Assembly: GCA_018266355.1 (NCBI GenBank) | Contig: JAFEAP010000029.1 | Location: 326,305-390,304 of the forward strand | Length of the DNA: 64,000 bases | Source: Bdellovibrionales bacterium | GTDB lineage: Bacteria; Bdellovibrionota; UBA1018 | Direction of reading: 5' to 3' | Part shown: piece after piece, positions 24,984 to 33,811 of the stretch | Layout: each line of letters begins with the position of its first letter | Position numbering within the stretch: position 1 is the stretch's first letter | The notes under the pieces: generated by a model | What the model was told of the DNA's origin: nothing | Database searches by the model: none | Seen by the model: only the letters and a program-made list of their open reading frames with translations | Program-made: the position numbers and the translations under genes

Positions 24984-26116
24984 TTCCGCGCTTCCGGCCG
25001 GACTTCGAGTTTCTCGGCCATACGCTCGACCGTGCGGTAAACTTCGTCCTCGGTGAGGAAACGCATGCAGCGGTGTTCTTCCAAGACGCACTCGTGGAGG
25101 CCGCACCAGGGTTTGAATCCGGGTTCCTGGTCGTTCCGGCACTTGAGGCCTTCGATGTAGTGGATCGGGTGGCGGTCGAGCGGATAGGGATGCCACTCGA
25201 ACGGATCTTCCGGTCCGAAGAGCGTGATCGTCGGCGTACCGACGGCGACGGCGAGGTGTTTCGGGCCGGAGTCGTTTCCGAGGTAAAGGCTGTTCGTTTT
25301 CAGCATCGAACCGAGGAGGCGTAGCGGGAGCTGGACCTCGGCGAGGATTCGCGCGCGCACGGCCTTTCGCGCGGTCGGGTCCGCGTACCACTCGACGAGT
25401 TTCCGATCGACGGCGTCGAAGAATTTCCGCGAGACGGCTTCTTCACCGCGCGCGTGGTAAACGACGACGGACCCGCGGTACTGATCGCACCACCGGATCG
25501 CGACGGCCGCGAAGCGTTCGAGCGGCCAGATTTTCGTGTTCCGCGAAGCGCCGATCCCGAGGCCGAGGATCGGGCCGAAAAGCCCCATCTGACCGATGCG
25601 GGTCCGGGCGCGGGCGATCTCGGATTCGTCGAGGAAAACCGCCGGCTGCGATCCCGCCGGAATCGCGAGGCCGAGCGAGCGGACGGTGTCCATGTCCCGT
25701 TCGATCACGGGTTTGAGCTCGCCCTTTCCGGGCACGACGGTCGTCGAGTAACGGTTCTTGTCGCGGTGGCCGTGGAAGTGGATCGCGCGGACCTTCGCGC
25801 CGACGGCGTAGGCGAGCGCCGAGCTCGAGGGCGAGGCGTGGAAGTTCACCACGCAGTCGTATTTCTGCTTCCGGAGGTCGATCGCGAGCCGGGCGATCGC
25901 CTTCGCGCGCGAGGTCGCGCTCGGGTGGCGCTGGTAAGGAATGATCCGGTCGACCGCCGGGTGGTTTTCGAGCAGCGGGGCCCACAGATCCGTCACCACG
26001 ACGTGGATCTCGGCGTCGGGATAGGCGCGCCGAAGCTCGAGGAGCGGCGCCGTCATCAGGATCGTGTCCCCGAGAGCGCGCAGTTTGATGGCTAAGATTT
26101 TACGCGGGGCAAACAT
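24980..26116 (-). CDS. Family 9 glycosyltransferase (heptosyltransferase-like)
   Basis: A 378-aa GT9 protein: KILAIKLRALGDTILMTAPLLELRRAYPDAEIHVVV at the start, LGLGIGASRNTKIWPLERFA, YLGNDSGPKHLAVAVGTPTITLFGPEDPFEW with the nucleotide-sugar pocket, as in WaaF/WaaC. The C-terminus carries CRNDQEPGFKPWCGLHECVLEEHRCM, a Cys-rich stretch like that of many heptosyltransferases. It probably adds heptose to the inner LPS core and leads the four-gene cassette, whose promoter must lie in 26117-26164. Confidence 0.92.
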   Translation of the reverse strand: MFAPRKILAIKLRALGDTILMTAPLLELRRAYPDAEIHVVVTDLWAPLLENHPAVDRIIPYQRHPSATSRAKAIARLAIDLRKQKYDCVVNFHASPSSSALAYAVGAKVRAIHFHGHRDKNRYSTTVVPGKGELKPVIERDMDTVRSLGLAIPAGSQPAVFLDESEIARARTRIGQMGLFGPILGLGIGASRNTKIWPLERFAAVAIRWCDQYRGSVVVYHARGEEAVSRKFFDAVDRKLVEWYADPTARKAVRARILAEVQLPLRLLGSMLKTNSLYLGNDSGPKHLAVAVGTPTITLFGPEDPFEWHPYPLDRHPIHYIEGLKCRNDQEPGFKPWCGLHECVLEEHRCMRFLTEDEVYRTVERMAEKLEVRPEARK

Positions 26117-26164
26117 TCATCTTTCCGGGGGGTTGAATGGTTTCCAGCTTCTCATGATCCCGCG

Positions 26165-26203
26165 AAAAGAAAAACCCCGGGAACCTCGCGGTTCCCGGGG
26201 TTT
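26165..26203 (-). terminator. Intrinsic terminator of the small Thr/Lys-rich gene
   Basis: Arms 26172-26185 and 26190-26203 form a perfect 14-bp GC-rich stem with a 4-nt loop; on the minus strand it is followed by TTTTTCTTTT. It separates the small secreted-protein transcript from the glycosyltransferase operon. Confidence 0.9.
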
Positions 26204-26224
26204 AAAGTCGGACGGAAACGAGAC

Positions 26225-26431
26225 TTAGTTCGTCTTCGTTTCTTCGGTCATCGCCTTTTTCTTTTCGTGCTTCATCTTCTTGGACTTCTTCGCGACCTTC
26301 GTGCCTTCGGCCGGCTTGGCGGCTTCGGTGGTCGTCGTAGTGGTGGTGGTGGCTTCAGTGGTCTTCGCGGCTTCTTCAGCGAAAACGGAGAGGGAAGCGA
26401 GGGCGGCGAGAACGATCATCATCTTCTTCAT
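26225..26431 (-). CDS. Small secreted Thr/Lys-rich protein
   Basis: A 68-aa protein with signal peptide MKKMMIVLAALASLSVFA, then EATTTTTTTTEAAKPAEG and a lysine-rich tail KKSKKMKHEKKKAMTEETK. I start at the ATG at 26431, preceded by AAGGA; longer in-frame extensions lack a signal. The run of eight Thr codons is a GGT/GTC-type trinucleotide repeat in DNA and could vary in length. Composition recalls acid-shock protein Asr and other small basic periplasmic proteins, but that is similarity of composition only. Own terminator, so probably well expressed. Confidence 0.75.
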   Translation of the reverse strand: MKKMMIVLAALASLSVFAEEAAKTTEATTTTTTTTEAAKPAEGTKVAKKSKKMKHEKKKAMTEETKTN

Positions 26432-26687
26432 GTGAATATCCTTGTGGATGAGGCCCCGGAGGGCCTGGTTATCGGCAGTGGATGCCTTAAGGAAAAGGCT
26501 ACTCCTCTTATCGGTCGCCGCCAATAAAATTCAAGGATATCAATAACTTGTAGAGTTTTGCAGCACTCTTTCCATCGTTGTTGCAGGATGCAGCAGTTCA
26601 TCGCGCAGAGGTTGCTCCCGGCGGCGTAGCGTCGAAAATCGCGAACTCGGGGAAAGTTTCCTTTTCCCTAAAGAGCCTCGCAGCTCA
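26432..26687. other. Intergenic region between two minus-strand genes
   Basis: 256 bp with no gene. The part next to the small gene (26432-26560) is A+T-rich and should hold its promoter; no convincing -35/-10 pair could be fixed. Near 26571-26600 GTTGTTGCAGGATGCAGCAG shows a local direct repeat of TGCAG. Near the hypothetical gene, GAGC/GCTC arms around 26670-26685 give only a weak hairpin, so no terminator is called. Confidence 0.3.
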
Positions 26688-27368
26688 TTAATCGCCGAAT
26701 TTCGAATCGAACGAATAAATGTGCTTCACGTCGATGTGGCTGAAGCGCATGTGGCGGAGCTTCATCGCGGAGAGCTGGAGGATGAGTTTGGTCTGACGCG
26801 TCTTGTCTTGGTAGCGGACCTTTTTGATCTCGCCCATGATGAACGACTCCATCTCGATCGGATGGAAGCAGAAGCCCTTCGAAAATTCGTACTTCCCTTT
26901 GAAGGGCACGAGCCGGGCTTCGAAAAGATCGCCGCGCGCGAAGCCCTGGTGGATGTCCGTTTCGGTGACGACGTAGCTCTTCTTCGAGAAGAGATCCTCG
27001 ACCTTCAATCCGCCGCCGAACCAGGCGCGTCCCTTCAATCGGAAGATCGAGTGCACCGTCGTGCAGAAATCGCGGTAAATCGTGAGTTCTTCGGTGCCGA
27101 GGTTTTCCTTGTTCTTCCGGAAGAAGAGCTTGATCGGCGAGAGGTCGACGCCCGGAAGGTCGCGTTCGAAGATGTACCAGTCCATGAAGATCGACATCCG
27201 CTGGTCGTATTCCGGATCGTCCTCGTACACGATGCCGGCCTTCTCGAAGAACTCCTGCTTCGCGGCGTAGACTTCGCGGTAATACTCGCCGGTCGTGAAC
27301 TCTTCGATCACGGGATCGAGGTACTTCTGGATCGAGGAGGTCGGCAGCGAGGTCGCGGAGGCGCTCAT
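26688..27368 (-). CDS. Conserved-type hypothetical cytosolic protein
   Basis: A 226-aa soluble protein without signal peptide. It has an N-terminal helical half (FTTGEYYREVYAAKQEFFEKAGIVYEDDPEYDQRM, then an aromatic DWYIFERDLPG) and a C-terminal beta-rich half (AWFGGGLKVEDLFSKKSYVVTE, FKGKYEFSKGFCFHPIEMESFIMGEIKKVRYQD). The second half could be a small barrel domain such as PilZ or OB, but no defining motif is present. It follows carA on the same strand after 49 bp. Function not recognised. Confidence 0.7.
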   Translation of the reverse strand: MSASATSLPTSSIQKYLDPVIEEFTTGEYYREVYAAKQEFFEKAGIVYEDDPEYDQRMSIFMDWYIFERDLPGVDLSPIKLFFRKNKENLGTEELTIYRDFCTTVHSIFRLKGRAWFGGGLKVEDLFSKKSYVVTETDIHQGFARGDLFEARLVPFKGKYEFSKGFCFHPIEMESFIMGEIKKVRYQDKTRQTKLILQLSAMKLRHMRFSHIDVKHIYSFDSKFGD

Positions 27369-27417
27369 GGACTAAAAAATTAGCCGTTTCGCAGGCCCTT
27401 TGCCAGCGCCAATCTTT

Positions 27418-28659
27418 TTACTGCCCGTCCATGAGCGCGATGAAGCGCTCGAAGAGGACGCGCGAGTCGTGCGGGCCCGGGCAGGATTCCGGGTGGTACT
27501 GCACGGAGTACGCCTTCGCGCCCGCGACTTCGACTCCCGAAACGGTACGATCGTTCAGGTGCACGTGGGTGACCTTCATGTCGGAAGGCAGCGTCTTCTC
27601 GTCGACCGCGTAGCCGTGGTTTTGAGACGTGATCTCGACCCGGCCCGAAGCGACTTCGAGGACGGGCTGGTTCCCGCCGCGGTGACCGAACTTGAGCTTG
27701 TAGGTCTTCGCGCCCTTCGCGAGCGAGAGGATCTGGTGGCCCATGCAGACGCCGAAGAGCGGGACTTTTCCGACGAGCTCTTTCACGGTGGCTGCCGCGT
27801 AAGGCGCCGCGGCCGGATCTCCGGGGCCGTTCGTGAGGAAGACGCCGTCGGGATTACGGCCGAGGATTTCTTTTGCGGTCGACTTCGCGGGCAGGACCTC
27901 GAGGTCGCAGCCGAGGGCGTCGAGCGAGCGGAGGAGGTTCCACTTCGTGCCGAAGTCGAGGACGACGACCTTACGGCGTTTCTTATCCTTCGCGCCCGGA
28001 TTGAAGGGAGGGACTTCGCGTTCGCCGATGACGGTCGTTTTCTGAGCGGCGGCTTTCGGGTGCGGCCACAGATACGCCTCTTTCGTCGAGACTTCCGAGA
28101 TCATGTCCCGCCCTTCGAATTTCGGGAGCTGGGCGAGGAGGTCCTTCGCCTTCGCGCGTTCGGAGACGGGAAGAATCACGCCGCGAACGGCGCCGCGGGT
28201 GCGGAGGTGGCGGGTGAGGGCGCGCGTATCGACGCCGTACAACCCCGGGATCCCGCTCTCTTTCAGGTAACCGTCGAGTTCGCCGATCGTCCGCCAGTTC
28301 GAGACGGTATCGGAAATCTCGTGCACGACGAAACCGGCGCACCAAGGGTGCGCGCTCTCGGGGTCGTCGCGGTTCACGCCCGTGTTCCCGATGTGGGGCA
28401 CGGTCATGCAGATGATCTGTCCGTAGTAGGACGGATCGGTGAGGATCTCTTGGTAGCCGGTGAGCGAGGTGTTGAAGCAGACTTCGCCGTAGCCGCGGTC
28501 GCGCGCGAGGCCGCCCGATTTCTGGGCGGCGAGGATCGCGGAGGCTCCGGCCTCGGCGCCGAAGAGGAAACCTTCGAAGGCGACGCCTTCCGGATGGTCG
28601 CGATCTTCGAGGACGAGGACGCCCGGGTGGGCTTTGGATTTGTCGAAAGTACTGCTCAT
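27418..28659 (-). CDS. carA: Carbamoyl-phosphate synthase small subunit
   Basis: CarA hydrolyses glutamine and passes ammonia to CarB for arginine and pyrimidine synthesis. 413 aa: N-terminal domain GEVCFNTSLTGYQEILTDPSYYGQI, then a GATase with PLFGVCMGHQIL (nucleophile Cys), SVQYHPESCPGPHDS (His/Glu) and NHGYAV. I use the ATG at 28659, with GGAAGG 9 nt upstream; a TTG at 28665 overlaps the pyrC stop and is an alternative. carB is not in the window. It follows pyrC, forming a pyrimidine operon. Confidence 0.95.
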   Translation of the reverse strand: MSSTFDKSKAHPGVLVLEDRDHPEGVAFEGFLFGAEAGASAILAAQKSGGLARDRGYGEVCFNTSLTGYQEILTDPSYYGQIICMTVPHIGNTGVNRDDPESAHPWCAGFVVHEISDTVSNWRTIGELDGYLKESGIPGLYGVDTRALTRHLRTRGAVRGVILPVSERAKAKDLLAQLPKFEGRDMISEVSTKEAYLWPHPKAAAQKTTVIGEREVPPFNPGAKDKKRRKVVVLDFGTKWNLLRSLDALGCDLEVLPAKSTAKEILGRNPDGVFLTNGPGDPAAAPYAAATVKELVGKVPLFGVCMGHQILSLAKGAKTYKLKFGHRGGNQPVLEVASGRVEITSQNHGYAVDEKTLPSDMKVTHVHLNDRTVSGVEVAGAKAYSVQYHPESCPGPHDSRVLFERFIALMDGQ

Positions 28660-28661
28660 TT

Positions 28662-29960
28662 TCAAAGGCCTTCCTCGGAGTATTTCGCGATTCCGTCGAC
28701 GAGAGTCAAGAGCACTTTTCCCCGAAGTTTATGCCCGAGGTAAGGGGAGTTCTGGGACTTCGAGTGGTTCTCGTCCTGGGTGAACGTCCATTCCCGGATC
28801 GGGTCGAGGAGGGTGAGATCGGCGGCCGCGCCCGCCTTGAGCGTCCCGAGCGAAAGTTTCAGGAGCTTCGCGGGGGCGAGGGTGAGCGACTCGACCCACC
28901 GGTCGAGCGAGATGATCCCGTCGTGGACGAGCGCGAAGGTCACCGGAACGGCGGTTTGGAGCCCGATGATCCCGTTCGAGGCCTCGCCGAACTCGACCGC
29001 CTTGTCGATCACGCCGTGGGGGGCGTGGTCGGTCGCGATCGCGTCGATCAATCCCGTCTTCACGCCGTCGCGGAGCGCTTCGACGTCCTTCTCCGTGCGG
29101 AGCGGGGGGGACATCTTATAGCTCGTATCGTAAGTGCGGACGCACTCTTCGGTGAGGGTGAGGTGGTGCGGGCTCGCTTCGGCGGTCACCGGCAGCCCGT
29201 CGTCCTTCGCCCGGCGGACGTGCTCGAGGCCGATCGCCGTCGAGATGTGCTGGATATGGACCGGGCAACGGGTGAGTCGCGCGAGCGCGACTTCGCGGGC
29301 GATCATGATTTCCTCGGCCGCGGCCGGAATGCCCCGGAGACCGAGTTCGTTCGAAAGCGCGCTCTCGTTCATCACGCCTTTGCCGACGAGATTCGCGTCC
29401 TCGGCGTGCGAGATGATCGGCACGCCGAAGGCCTTCGCGTAGTCCATCGCCTTCCGCATGAGGTAAGAGTTCATGACCGGCATGCCGTCGTCGGAGAGCG
29501 CGAGCGCGCCTTCCTGGATCATGCCGCCGATTTCGGCGAGTTCCTCGCCCTTCAGTCCCTTCGTGACCGCGCCGACGATGTGCACGCGGCACGCGGCGAC
29601 GGCTTTCGCCTTCTCTCGGATATAGGCCGTGACGTAGGGAGTATCGTTCACCGGCGAGGTGTTCGCCATGCAGGCAACGCTCGAAAAACCGCCGGCGGCC
29701 GCCGCACGAGTTCCGGTCTCGATCGATTCCTTGTACTCGAGTCCCGGCTCGCGGAGGTGGACGTGCAGGTCGATCAGACCCGGCATCGCGATCTTCCCTT
29801 TCGCGTCGATCACCCGCATCCCCGGACGGGCCGGGATCTGACCCGGCTTCTCGATCGCGCGGACGCGGCCGTCCTCGATCCAAATATCGCCTTCCTGGTT
29901 CATCCGCTGGGAGGGGTCGACGATACGGGCGTTCTTGATGAGCAAGGCTTCGGATTTCAT
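28662..29960 (-). CDS. pyrC: Dihydroorotase
   Basis: Closes carbamoyl-aspartate to dihydroorotate. 432 aa of the type I (PyrC, allantoinase-like) class: DLHVHLREPG with the metal-binding HxH (about 60-70), the ISHAEDANL segment, the histidine in VHIQHIST, and TDHAPH near the C-terminus. It is of the class that complexes with PyrB. Between pyrB (4 bp apart) and carA (minimal overlap). Confidence 0.95.
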   Translation of the reverse strand: MKSEALLIKNARIVDPSQRMNQEGDIWIEDGRVRAIEKPGQIPARPGMRVIDAKGKIAMPGLIDLHVHLREPGLEYKESIETGTRAAAAGGFSSVACMANTSPVNDTPYVTAYIREKAKAVAACRVHIVGAVTKGLKGEELAEIGGMIQEGALALSDDGMPVMNSYLMRKAMDYAKAFGVPIISHAEDANLVGKGVMNESALSNELGLRGIPAAAEEIMIAREVALARLTRCPVHIQHISTAIGLEHVRRAKDDGLPVTAEASPHHLTLTEECVRTYDTSYKMSPPLRTEKDVEALRDGVKTGLIDAIATDHAPHGVIDKAVEFGEASNGIIGLQTAVPVTFALVHDGIISLDRWVESLTLAPAKLLKLSLGTLKAGAAADLTLLDPIREWTFTQDENHSKSQNSPYLGHKLRGKVLLTLVDGIAKYSEEGL

Positions 29961-29964
29961 CGGT

Positions 29965-30882
29965 TCACCCTTTCATCCATTTCTCGAGTTTCGGGCGATC
30001 CATCACGGTGGCGAGCACCGCCATCCGAACGAGGACGCCGTTATAGACTTGGTTCAGGATCGCGGAGCGCGGTCCGTCGGCGACCTCGGTGTCGAGTTCG
30101 ACGCCGCGATTCACCGGGCCGGGGTGCAGGACGATCGCGCCCGGTTTGAGCAGCTTCGCCCGTTCGCGCGAAAGTCCCCAAAACGCCGTGTATTCGGCGA
30201 GCGACGGGAGTTGCATCCGGTTCTGGCGCTCGAGCTGGATTCGCAGGCACATCACGACGTCCGCTTCGCGGAGGAGTTCTTCCGGCCGATACGCGAAGTC
30301 GACGCCGAGGGTTTCCGGCACGGGAGGCAGGAGCGTCGGCGGGGCGCAGACCGCGACCGAGGCGCCCATCTTCCGCAGGATGTGGATGTTCGAGCGCGCG
30401 ACGCGCGAGTGGGCGATATCGCCGAGGATCACCACGCGCTTCCCCTTCACGTCGCCGAGCTTCTCTTCCATCGTGTAGAGGTCGAGCAGCGCTTGGGTCG
30501 GGTGCTCGTGGAATCCGTCGCCGGCGTTGATCACCGGGACCGAGACGTTCTTCGAGAGGAAGAGCGGGGAGCCCGCGGAGGCGTGGCGCACGATGATCGC
30601 GTGCGGCCCCATCGCCTCGATGTTCTTCGCGGTGTCGATCAGCGTCTCGCCCTTCGCGACCGACGAGGTCGAGGCGGCGAAGTTCAGCGCGCCGGCGCCG
30701 AGTTTCCGGATCGCGACTTCGAAGCTCGTCCGCGTGCGCGTCGAGTTCTCGAAGAAGAGGTTCACGATCGTCTTGCCTTGGAGGAGCGGGGCGGAGTCGA
30801 CCGTCGAGAATTTCTTCGCGGCGTCCATGAGGAATCGGATTTCGGTCGGGCTCAAATCGGCGGCGGCGAGCAGGTGCTTCAC
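29965..30882 (-). CDS. pyrB: Aspartate carbamoyltransferase catalytic subunit
   Basis: Catalyses the first committed pyrimidine step. 305 aa: STRTRTS carbamoyl-phosphate loop (about 50-56), HPTQALLDL, RHASAGSPLF and the aspartate-side HPGPVNRGVE. Start is a GTG with AAGGA 8 nt upstream. No regulatory PyrI gene is adjacent. Second member of lepA-lepB-pyrB-pyrC-carA, all minus strand and closely spaced. Confidence 0.96.
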   Translation of the reverse strand: MKHLLAAADLSPTEIRFLMDAAKKFSTVDSAPLLQGKTIVNLFFENSTRTRTSFEVAIRKLGAGALNFAASTSSVAKGETLIDTAKNIEAMGPHAIIVRHASAGSPLFLSKNVSVPVINAGDGFHEHPTQALLDLYTMEEKLGDVKGKRVVILGDIAHSRVARSNIHILRKMGASVAVCAPPTLLPPVPETLGVDFAYRPEELLREADVVMCLRIQLERQNRMQLPSLAEYTAFWGLSRERAKLLKPGAIVLHPGPVNRGVELDTEVADGPRSAILNQVYNGVLVRMAVLATVMDRPKLEKWMKG

Positions 30883-30904
30883 GGCGTGGTCCTTTCGATC
30901 GACA

Positions 30905-31594
30905 TCAGTGGATTCCTTTGAACATGCGGTTGAATCGGATGCGCGAAAACCAGTCCCCGCCGCCGCCGGCGGTCGGAGGCTGGATCGAGAGCCAGACGAA
31001 CTGGGCGCGGCCGTGCAGGCGCGCCTCGGGGACGAGGCCCTGGGTTTTCATCCGGCGGATTTCGTTCGGACTCGTGCGAAGGTCGCCGACGACGAAAACC
31101 GATCCTTCGGGAACGGTGATCGTCTCTTCCGTGGAAAGGAGCGGCGGCTCGAGACAAATCGGATACGATTTTCCGTTCGGAAGCGATTCGACCGTGCAAA
31201 GGTCCTCGCCCTTCGGCGGCTCGGTCACGGACTTGCCGTTCAGGACAAGCATGCCCTTATCGAGTTTCACCTTATCGCCGGGCATGCCGACGATGCGCTT
31301 GATGTACTCGCGGCCGAGTTCGTCGGGGAACTCGAGCACGGCGATGTCCCCGTAATGCGGCGGCCGGTCGGTCAGGCGCTTTTCCGCGCCGGGAACGCGG
31401 AGGCCGTAGGCGAATTTCGAGACGAAGATGGTGTCGCCCGGTTCGACCGCGGGAAGCATCGCGCGGGAGGGCATGCGGTAGGCTTCGAGAAGGAAAAAAC
31501 GGATCACGAGGGCGACCAGGACCGAGGCACCGATCGCGAGGCTGTAATCCCGGATGATTTTCCGGGCTTCTCGTTCAGCTTTTCTTCTAGTCAA
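30905..31594 (-). CDS. lepB: Signal peptidase I, atypical active site
   Basis: A 229-aa S26 family protein, N-terminal membrane anchor followed by the periplasmic domain. The usual PS-x-S-M is here MPSRAM: Ser43 is kept but the position just before Met, normally the serine nucleophile, is Ala45. The general-base lysine is present (Lys99 in [14 protein letters not shown]) as is the [11 protein letters not shown] segment like the family's GDNR-x-S box. The TTG start overlaps the lepA stop. It may be active through Ser43, inactive, or a divergent signal peptidase; another lepB copy elsewhere would fit. Confidence 0.88.
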   Translation of the reverse strand: MTRRKAEREARKIIRDYSLAIGASVLVALVIRFFLLEAYRMPSRAMLPAVEPGDTIFVSKFAYGLRVPGAEKRLTDRPPHYGDIAVLEFPDELGREYIKRIVGMPGDKVKLDKGMLVLNGKSVTEPPKGEDLCTVESLPNGKSYPICLEPPLLSTEETITVPEGSVFVVGDLRTSPNEIRRMKTQGLVPEARLHGRAQFVWLSIQPPTAGGGGDWFSRIRFNRMFKGIH

Positions 31595-33383
31595 CCTTCA
31601 ACACCGCCAAAAACGCTTCCTGCGGAATTTCGACCGATCCGATTTGCTTCATCCGCTTCTTGCCCTCTTTCTGCTTCTCGAGGAGCTTCCGCTTCCGGGA
31701 AATGTCGCCGCCGTAGCATTTCGCGGTGACGTTTTTACGGAGGGCGGAGAGCGATTCGCGGGCGACGATCTTCGAACCGATCGCGGCTTGGATCGCGATC
31801 TCGAACATCTGGCGGTCGATCAGCTCCTTCATTTTCTTCACGAGCTCGCGGCCGCGGATCGCGGCCTTGTCCCGGTGGATGATGAGGGAGAGCGCGTCGA
31901 CCGGGTCGCCGTTGATGAGGACGTCGAGCTTCACGAGGTCGGCCGGTCGATAGTCCGACAGGTCGTAATCCATCGAAGCGTAACCCTTCGTCGCGGACTT
32001 CAACTTATCGAAGAAGTCGAAGACCATCTCGTTCAGCGGCAAATCGTAAAGGAGCGTCACGCGGTCTTTCGTGACGTAATCCATCTTGATCTGGACGCCG
32101 CGGCGTTCGTTCAGGATCTGCATCACGGCGCCGACGTATTCGGCCGGCATGTGGACGGTGATCTTGATGAACGGCTCTTCGATGACTTCGATCAGGGTCT
32201 GGTCGGGCAGCTTCGCCGGGTTGTCGACCATGAGCGATTCGCCGTTCGTCTTCGTGACCTTGTAGATCACCGACGGAGCGGTCGTGATCAGGTTCAATCC
32301 GTATTCGCGTTCGAGCCGCTCCTGGACGACGTCCATGTGCAGGAGTCCGAGGAATCCGCAGCGGAAGCCGAATCCGAGCGCGGTCGACGTTTCCGGTTCG
32401 AAGGTGATCGCGGAGTCGTTCAGGCGGAGCTTTTCGAGGGATTCCTTCAGGTCGTTGTATTCGTCGGCGTCGATCGGGTAGACGCCGCAGAAAACCATCG
32501 GCTTCGCTTCTTTGAAGCCGCCGAGGGGTTCCTTCGCGGGATTGCCCGCTTCCATGATCGTGTCGCCGACTTTCATGTCGCGGACGTCGCGAATCCCGCA
32601 GACGATCGCGACGACTTCGCCGGAGGAAATTTCCGGGACGTCCTTGAATTTCGGGGTGAAGATGCCGAGGCGCTGGACTTCGAATTCCTTGCCGGCGTGG
32701 GCGAGGTAGATCTTCGTGCCCTTCCGGATCTTGCCCTCGAAGACGCGCGCGAGGCAGATCACGCCCTGGTAAGTGTCGTACCAAGAATCGAAAATCAGCG
32801 CGCGAAGCGGTTCGTTATCGGCGTCCTTCGGCGGCGGAAAATATTTCACGCACGCCTCGAGAATATCGTCGATGCCGAGACCCGACTTGGCGGAGCAGAG
32901 AACGGAGCGCGACGTATCGACCAGGCCGATCACTTCGTCGATCTCGGCCTTCACGCGCTCGGGATCGGCCGACGGGAGGTCGACCTTGTTGATCGCGGGG
33001 AAGACTTCGAGGTTATTCTCGAGCGCCATGAAGACGTTCGCAAGGGTCTGGGCTTCGACGCCCTGGGAGGCGTCGACGACAAGGATCGCGCCTTCGCAGG
33101 CGGCGAGCGAGCGCGAGACTTCGTAAGTGAAGTCGACGTGGCCGGGCGTATCGATCAGGTTCAGAACGTAGGTTTGGCCGTCCTTCGCTTTGTAGTTCAG
33201 GCGCGCGGACTGGGCCTTGATCGTGATTCCGCGCTCGCGCTCGATATCCATCGAGTCGAGGAGCTGGGCTTCCATTTCACGGGCGGTGACGGTGCCGGTG
33301 CGCTCGAGGAGACGGTCCGCTAAGGTCGATTTTCCGTGATCGATGTGCGCGATAATGCAGAAATTTCGGATGTTCTTCGACAT
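31587..33383 (-). CDS. lepA: Elongation factor 4 (back-translocase)
   Basis: A 598-aa ribosome-associated GTPase. N-terminal G domain with [19 protein letters not shown] (P-loop), [18 protein letters not shown] and NKVDLP; then domains II-V; the LepA-specific C-terminus holds [29 protein letters not shown] and [10 protein letters not shown]. It is at the head of the lepA-lepB-pyrB-pyrC-carA block, and its upstream region contains the second palindromic element. Confidence 0.97.
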   Translation of the reverse strand: MSKNIRNFCIIAHIDHGKSTLADRLLERTGTVTAREMEAQLLDSMDIERERGITIKAQSARLNYKAKDGQTYVLNLIDTPGHVDFTYEVSRSLAACEGAILVVDASQGVEAQTLANVFMALENNLEVFPAINKVDLPSADPERVKAEIDEVIGLVDTSRSVLCSAKSGLGIDDILEACVKYFPPPKDADNEPLRALIFDSWYDTYQGVICLARVFEGKIRKGTKIYLAHAGKEFEVQRLGIFTPKFKDVPEISSGEVVAIVCGIRDVRDMKVGDTIMEAGNPAKEPLGGFKEAKPMVFCGVYPIDADEYNDLKESLEKLRLNDSAITFEPETSTALGFGFRCGFLGLLHMDVVQERLEREYGLNLITTAPSVIYKVTKTNGESLMVDNPAKLPDQTLIEVIEEPFIKITVHMPAEYVGAVMQILNERRGVQIKMDYVTKDRVTLLYDLPLNEMVFDFFDKLKSATKGYASMDYDLSDYRPADLVKLDVLINGDPVDALSLIIHRDKAAIRGRELVKKMKELIDRQMFEIAIQAAIGSKIVARESLSALRKNVTAKCYGGDISRKRKLLEKQKEGKKRMKQIGSVEIPQEAFLAVLKVD

Positions 33384-33482
33384 GAGGGGTTGAACCTCGT
33401 GTCTGTTACCAAAACCGGAGCGGAATGGATAGAAAAGACGGTGAAAGCGGGCGCTATTTAAGGGCTTTTGGGCTTGGAGTTT

Positions 33483-33589
33483 CCCCTAGCCATTTGTGCG
33501 CTTTGGTCCGAGCCGATCACCGAAATTCATTATGTTTTCGGAAACGTGAGCGGATCTTCACGGAACCGAAGCGCACAAATGGCTAGGGG
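33483..33589. repeat. Palindromic repeat element, copy 2
   Basis: A 107-bp element with the same arms as at 16.9 kb: left arm 33483-33506 and right arm 33566-33589, both starting CCCCTAGCCATTTGTGCGCT when read inward. The two copies share the arms almost perfectly but the centres differ, and the inner pairs vary in a compensating way. It lies 39 bp past the stop codon of the small minus-strand gene at 33.6 kb and 100 bp before the lepA start. Confidence 0.9.
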
Positions 33590-33628
33590 CGGGATCCGGG
33601 GCTCGGGCGTCCTTGCACTGTGGAGTTC

Positions 33629-33787
33629 TCAGACCGACTCGTAAGCCTTCTTCAGGAAGAAAAGCACGACGAGGGGGAAGATGATCAGGAGCGAGATGCC
33701 GCCTTCCATCGTGAACATTTCCCAGAGGAGGGGAACGCGGTAAGTGGGAGTCCTTTCAATCGGCGAATCGTTGGTTGACTTTTTCAT
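33629..33787 (-). CDS. Small single-pass membrane protein (52 aa)
   Basis: A reading frame on the minus strand from ATG at 33787 to TGA at 33629. It gives MKKSTNDSPIERTPTYRVPL..., then a hydrophobic run GGISLLIIFPLVVLFF (about 29-44) and KKAYESV. GGAG lies 7 nt before the ATG. Codons are GC-rich in third position as in neighbours, supporting a real gene. It is divergent from the RlmD gene (24 bp between starts) and followed by the palindromic element. Role unknown; a small membrane or accessory subunit is possible. Confidence 0.65.
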   Translation of the reverse strand: MKKSTNDSPIERTPTYRVPLLWEMFTMEGGISLLIIFPLVVLFFLKKAYESV

Positions 33788-33811
33788 TCCACTTCTCCAT
33801 AAGCGTTCGAA

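Noticed and set aside
26360..26390. Phase-variable switch in the Thr tract
   Set aside because: The repeat is a trinucleotide type, so length change would not shift the frame; only protein length could vary.
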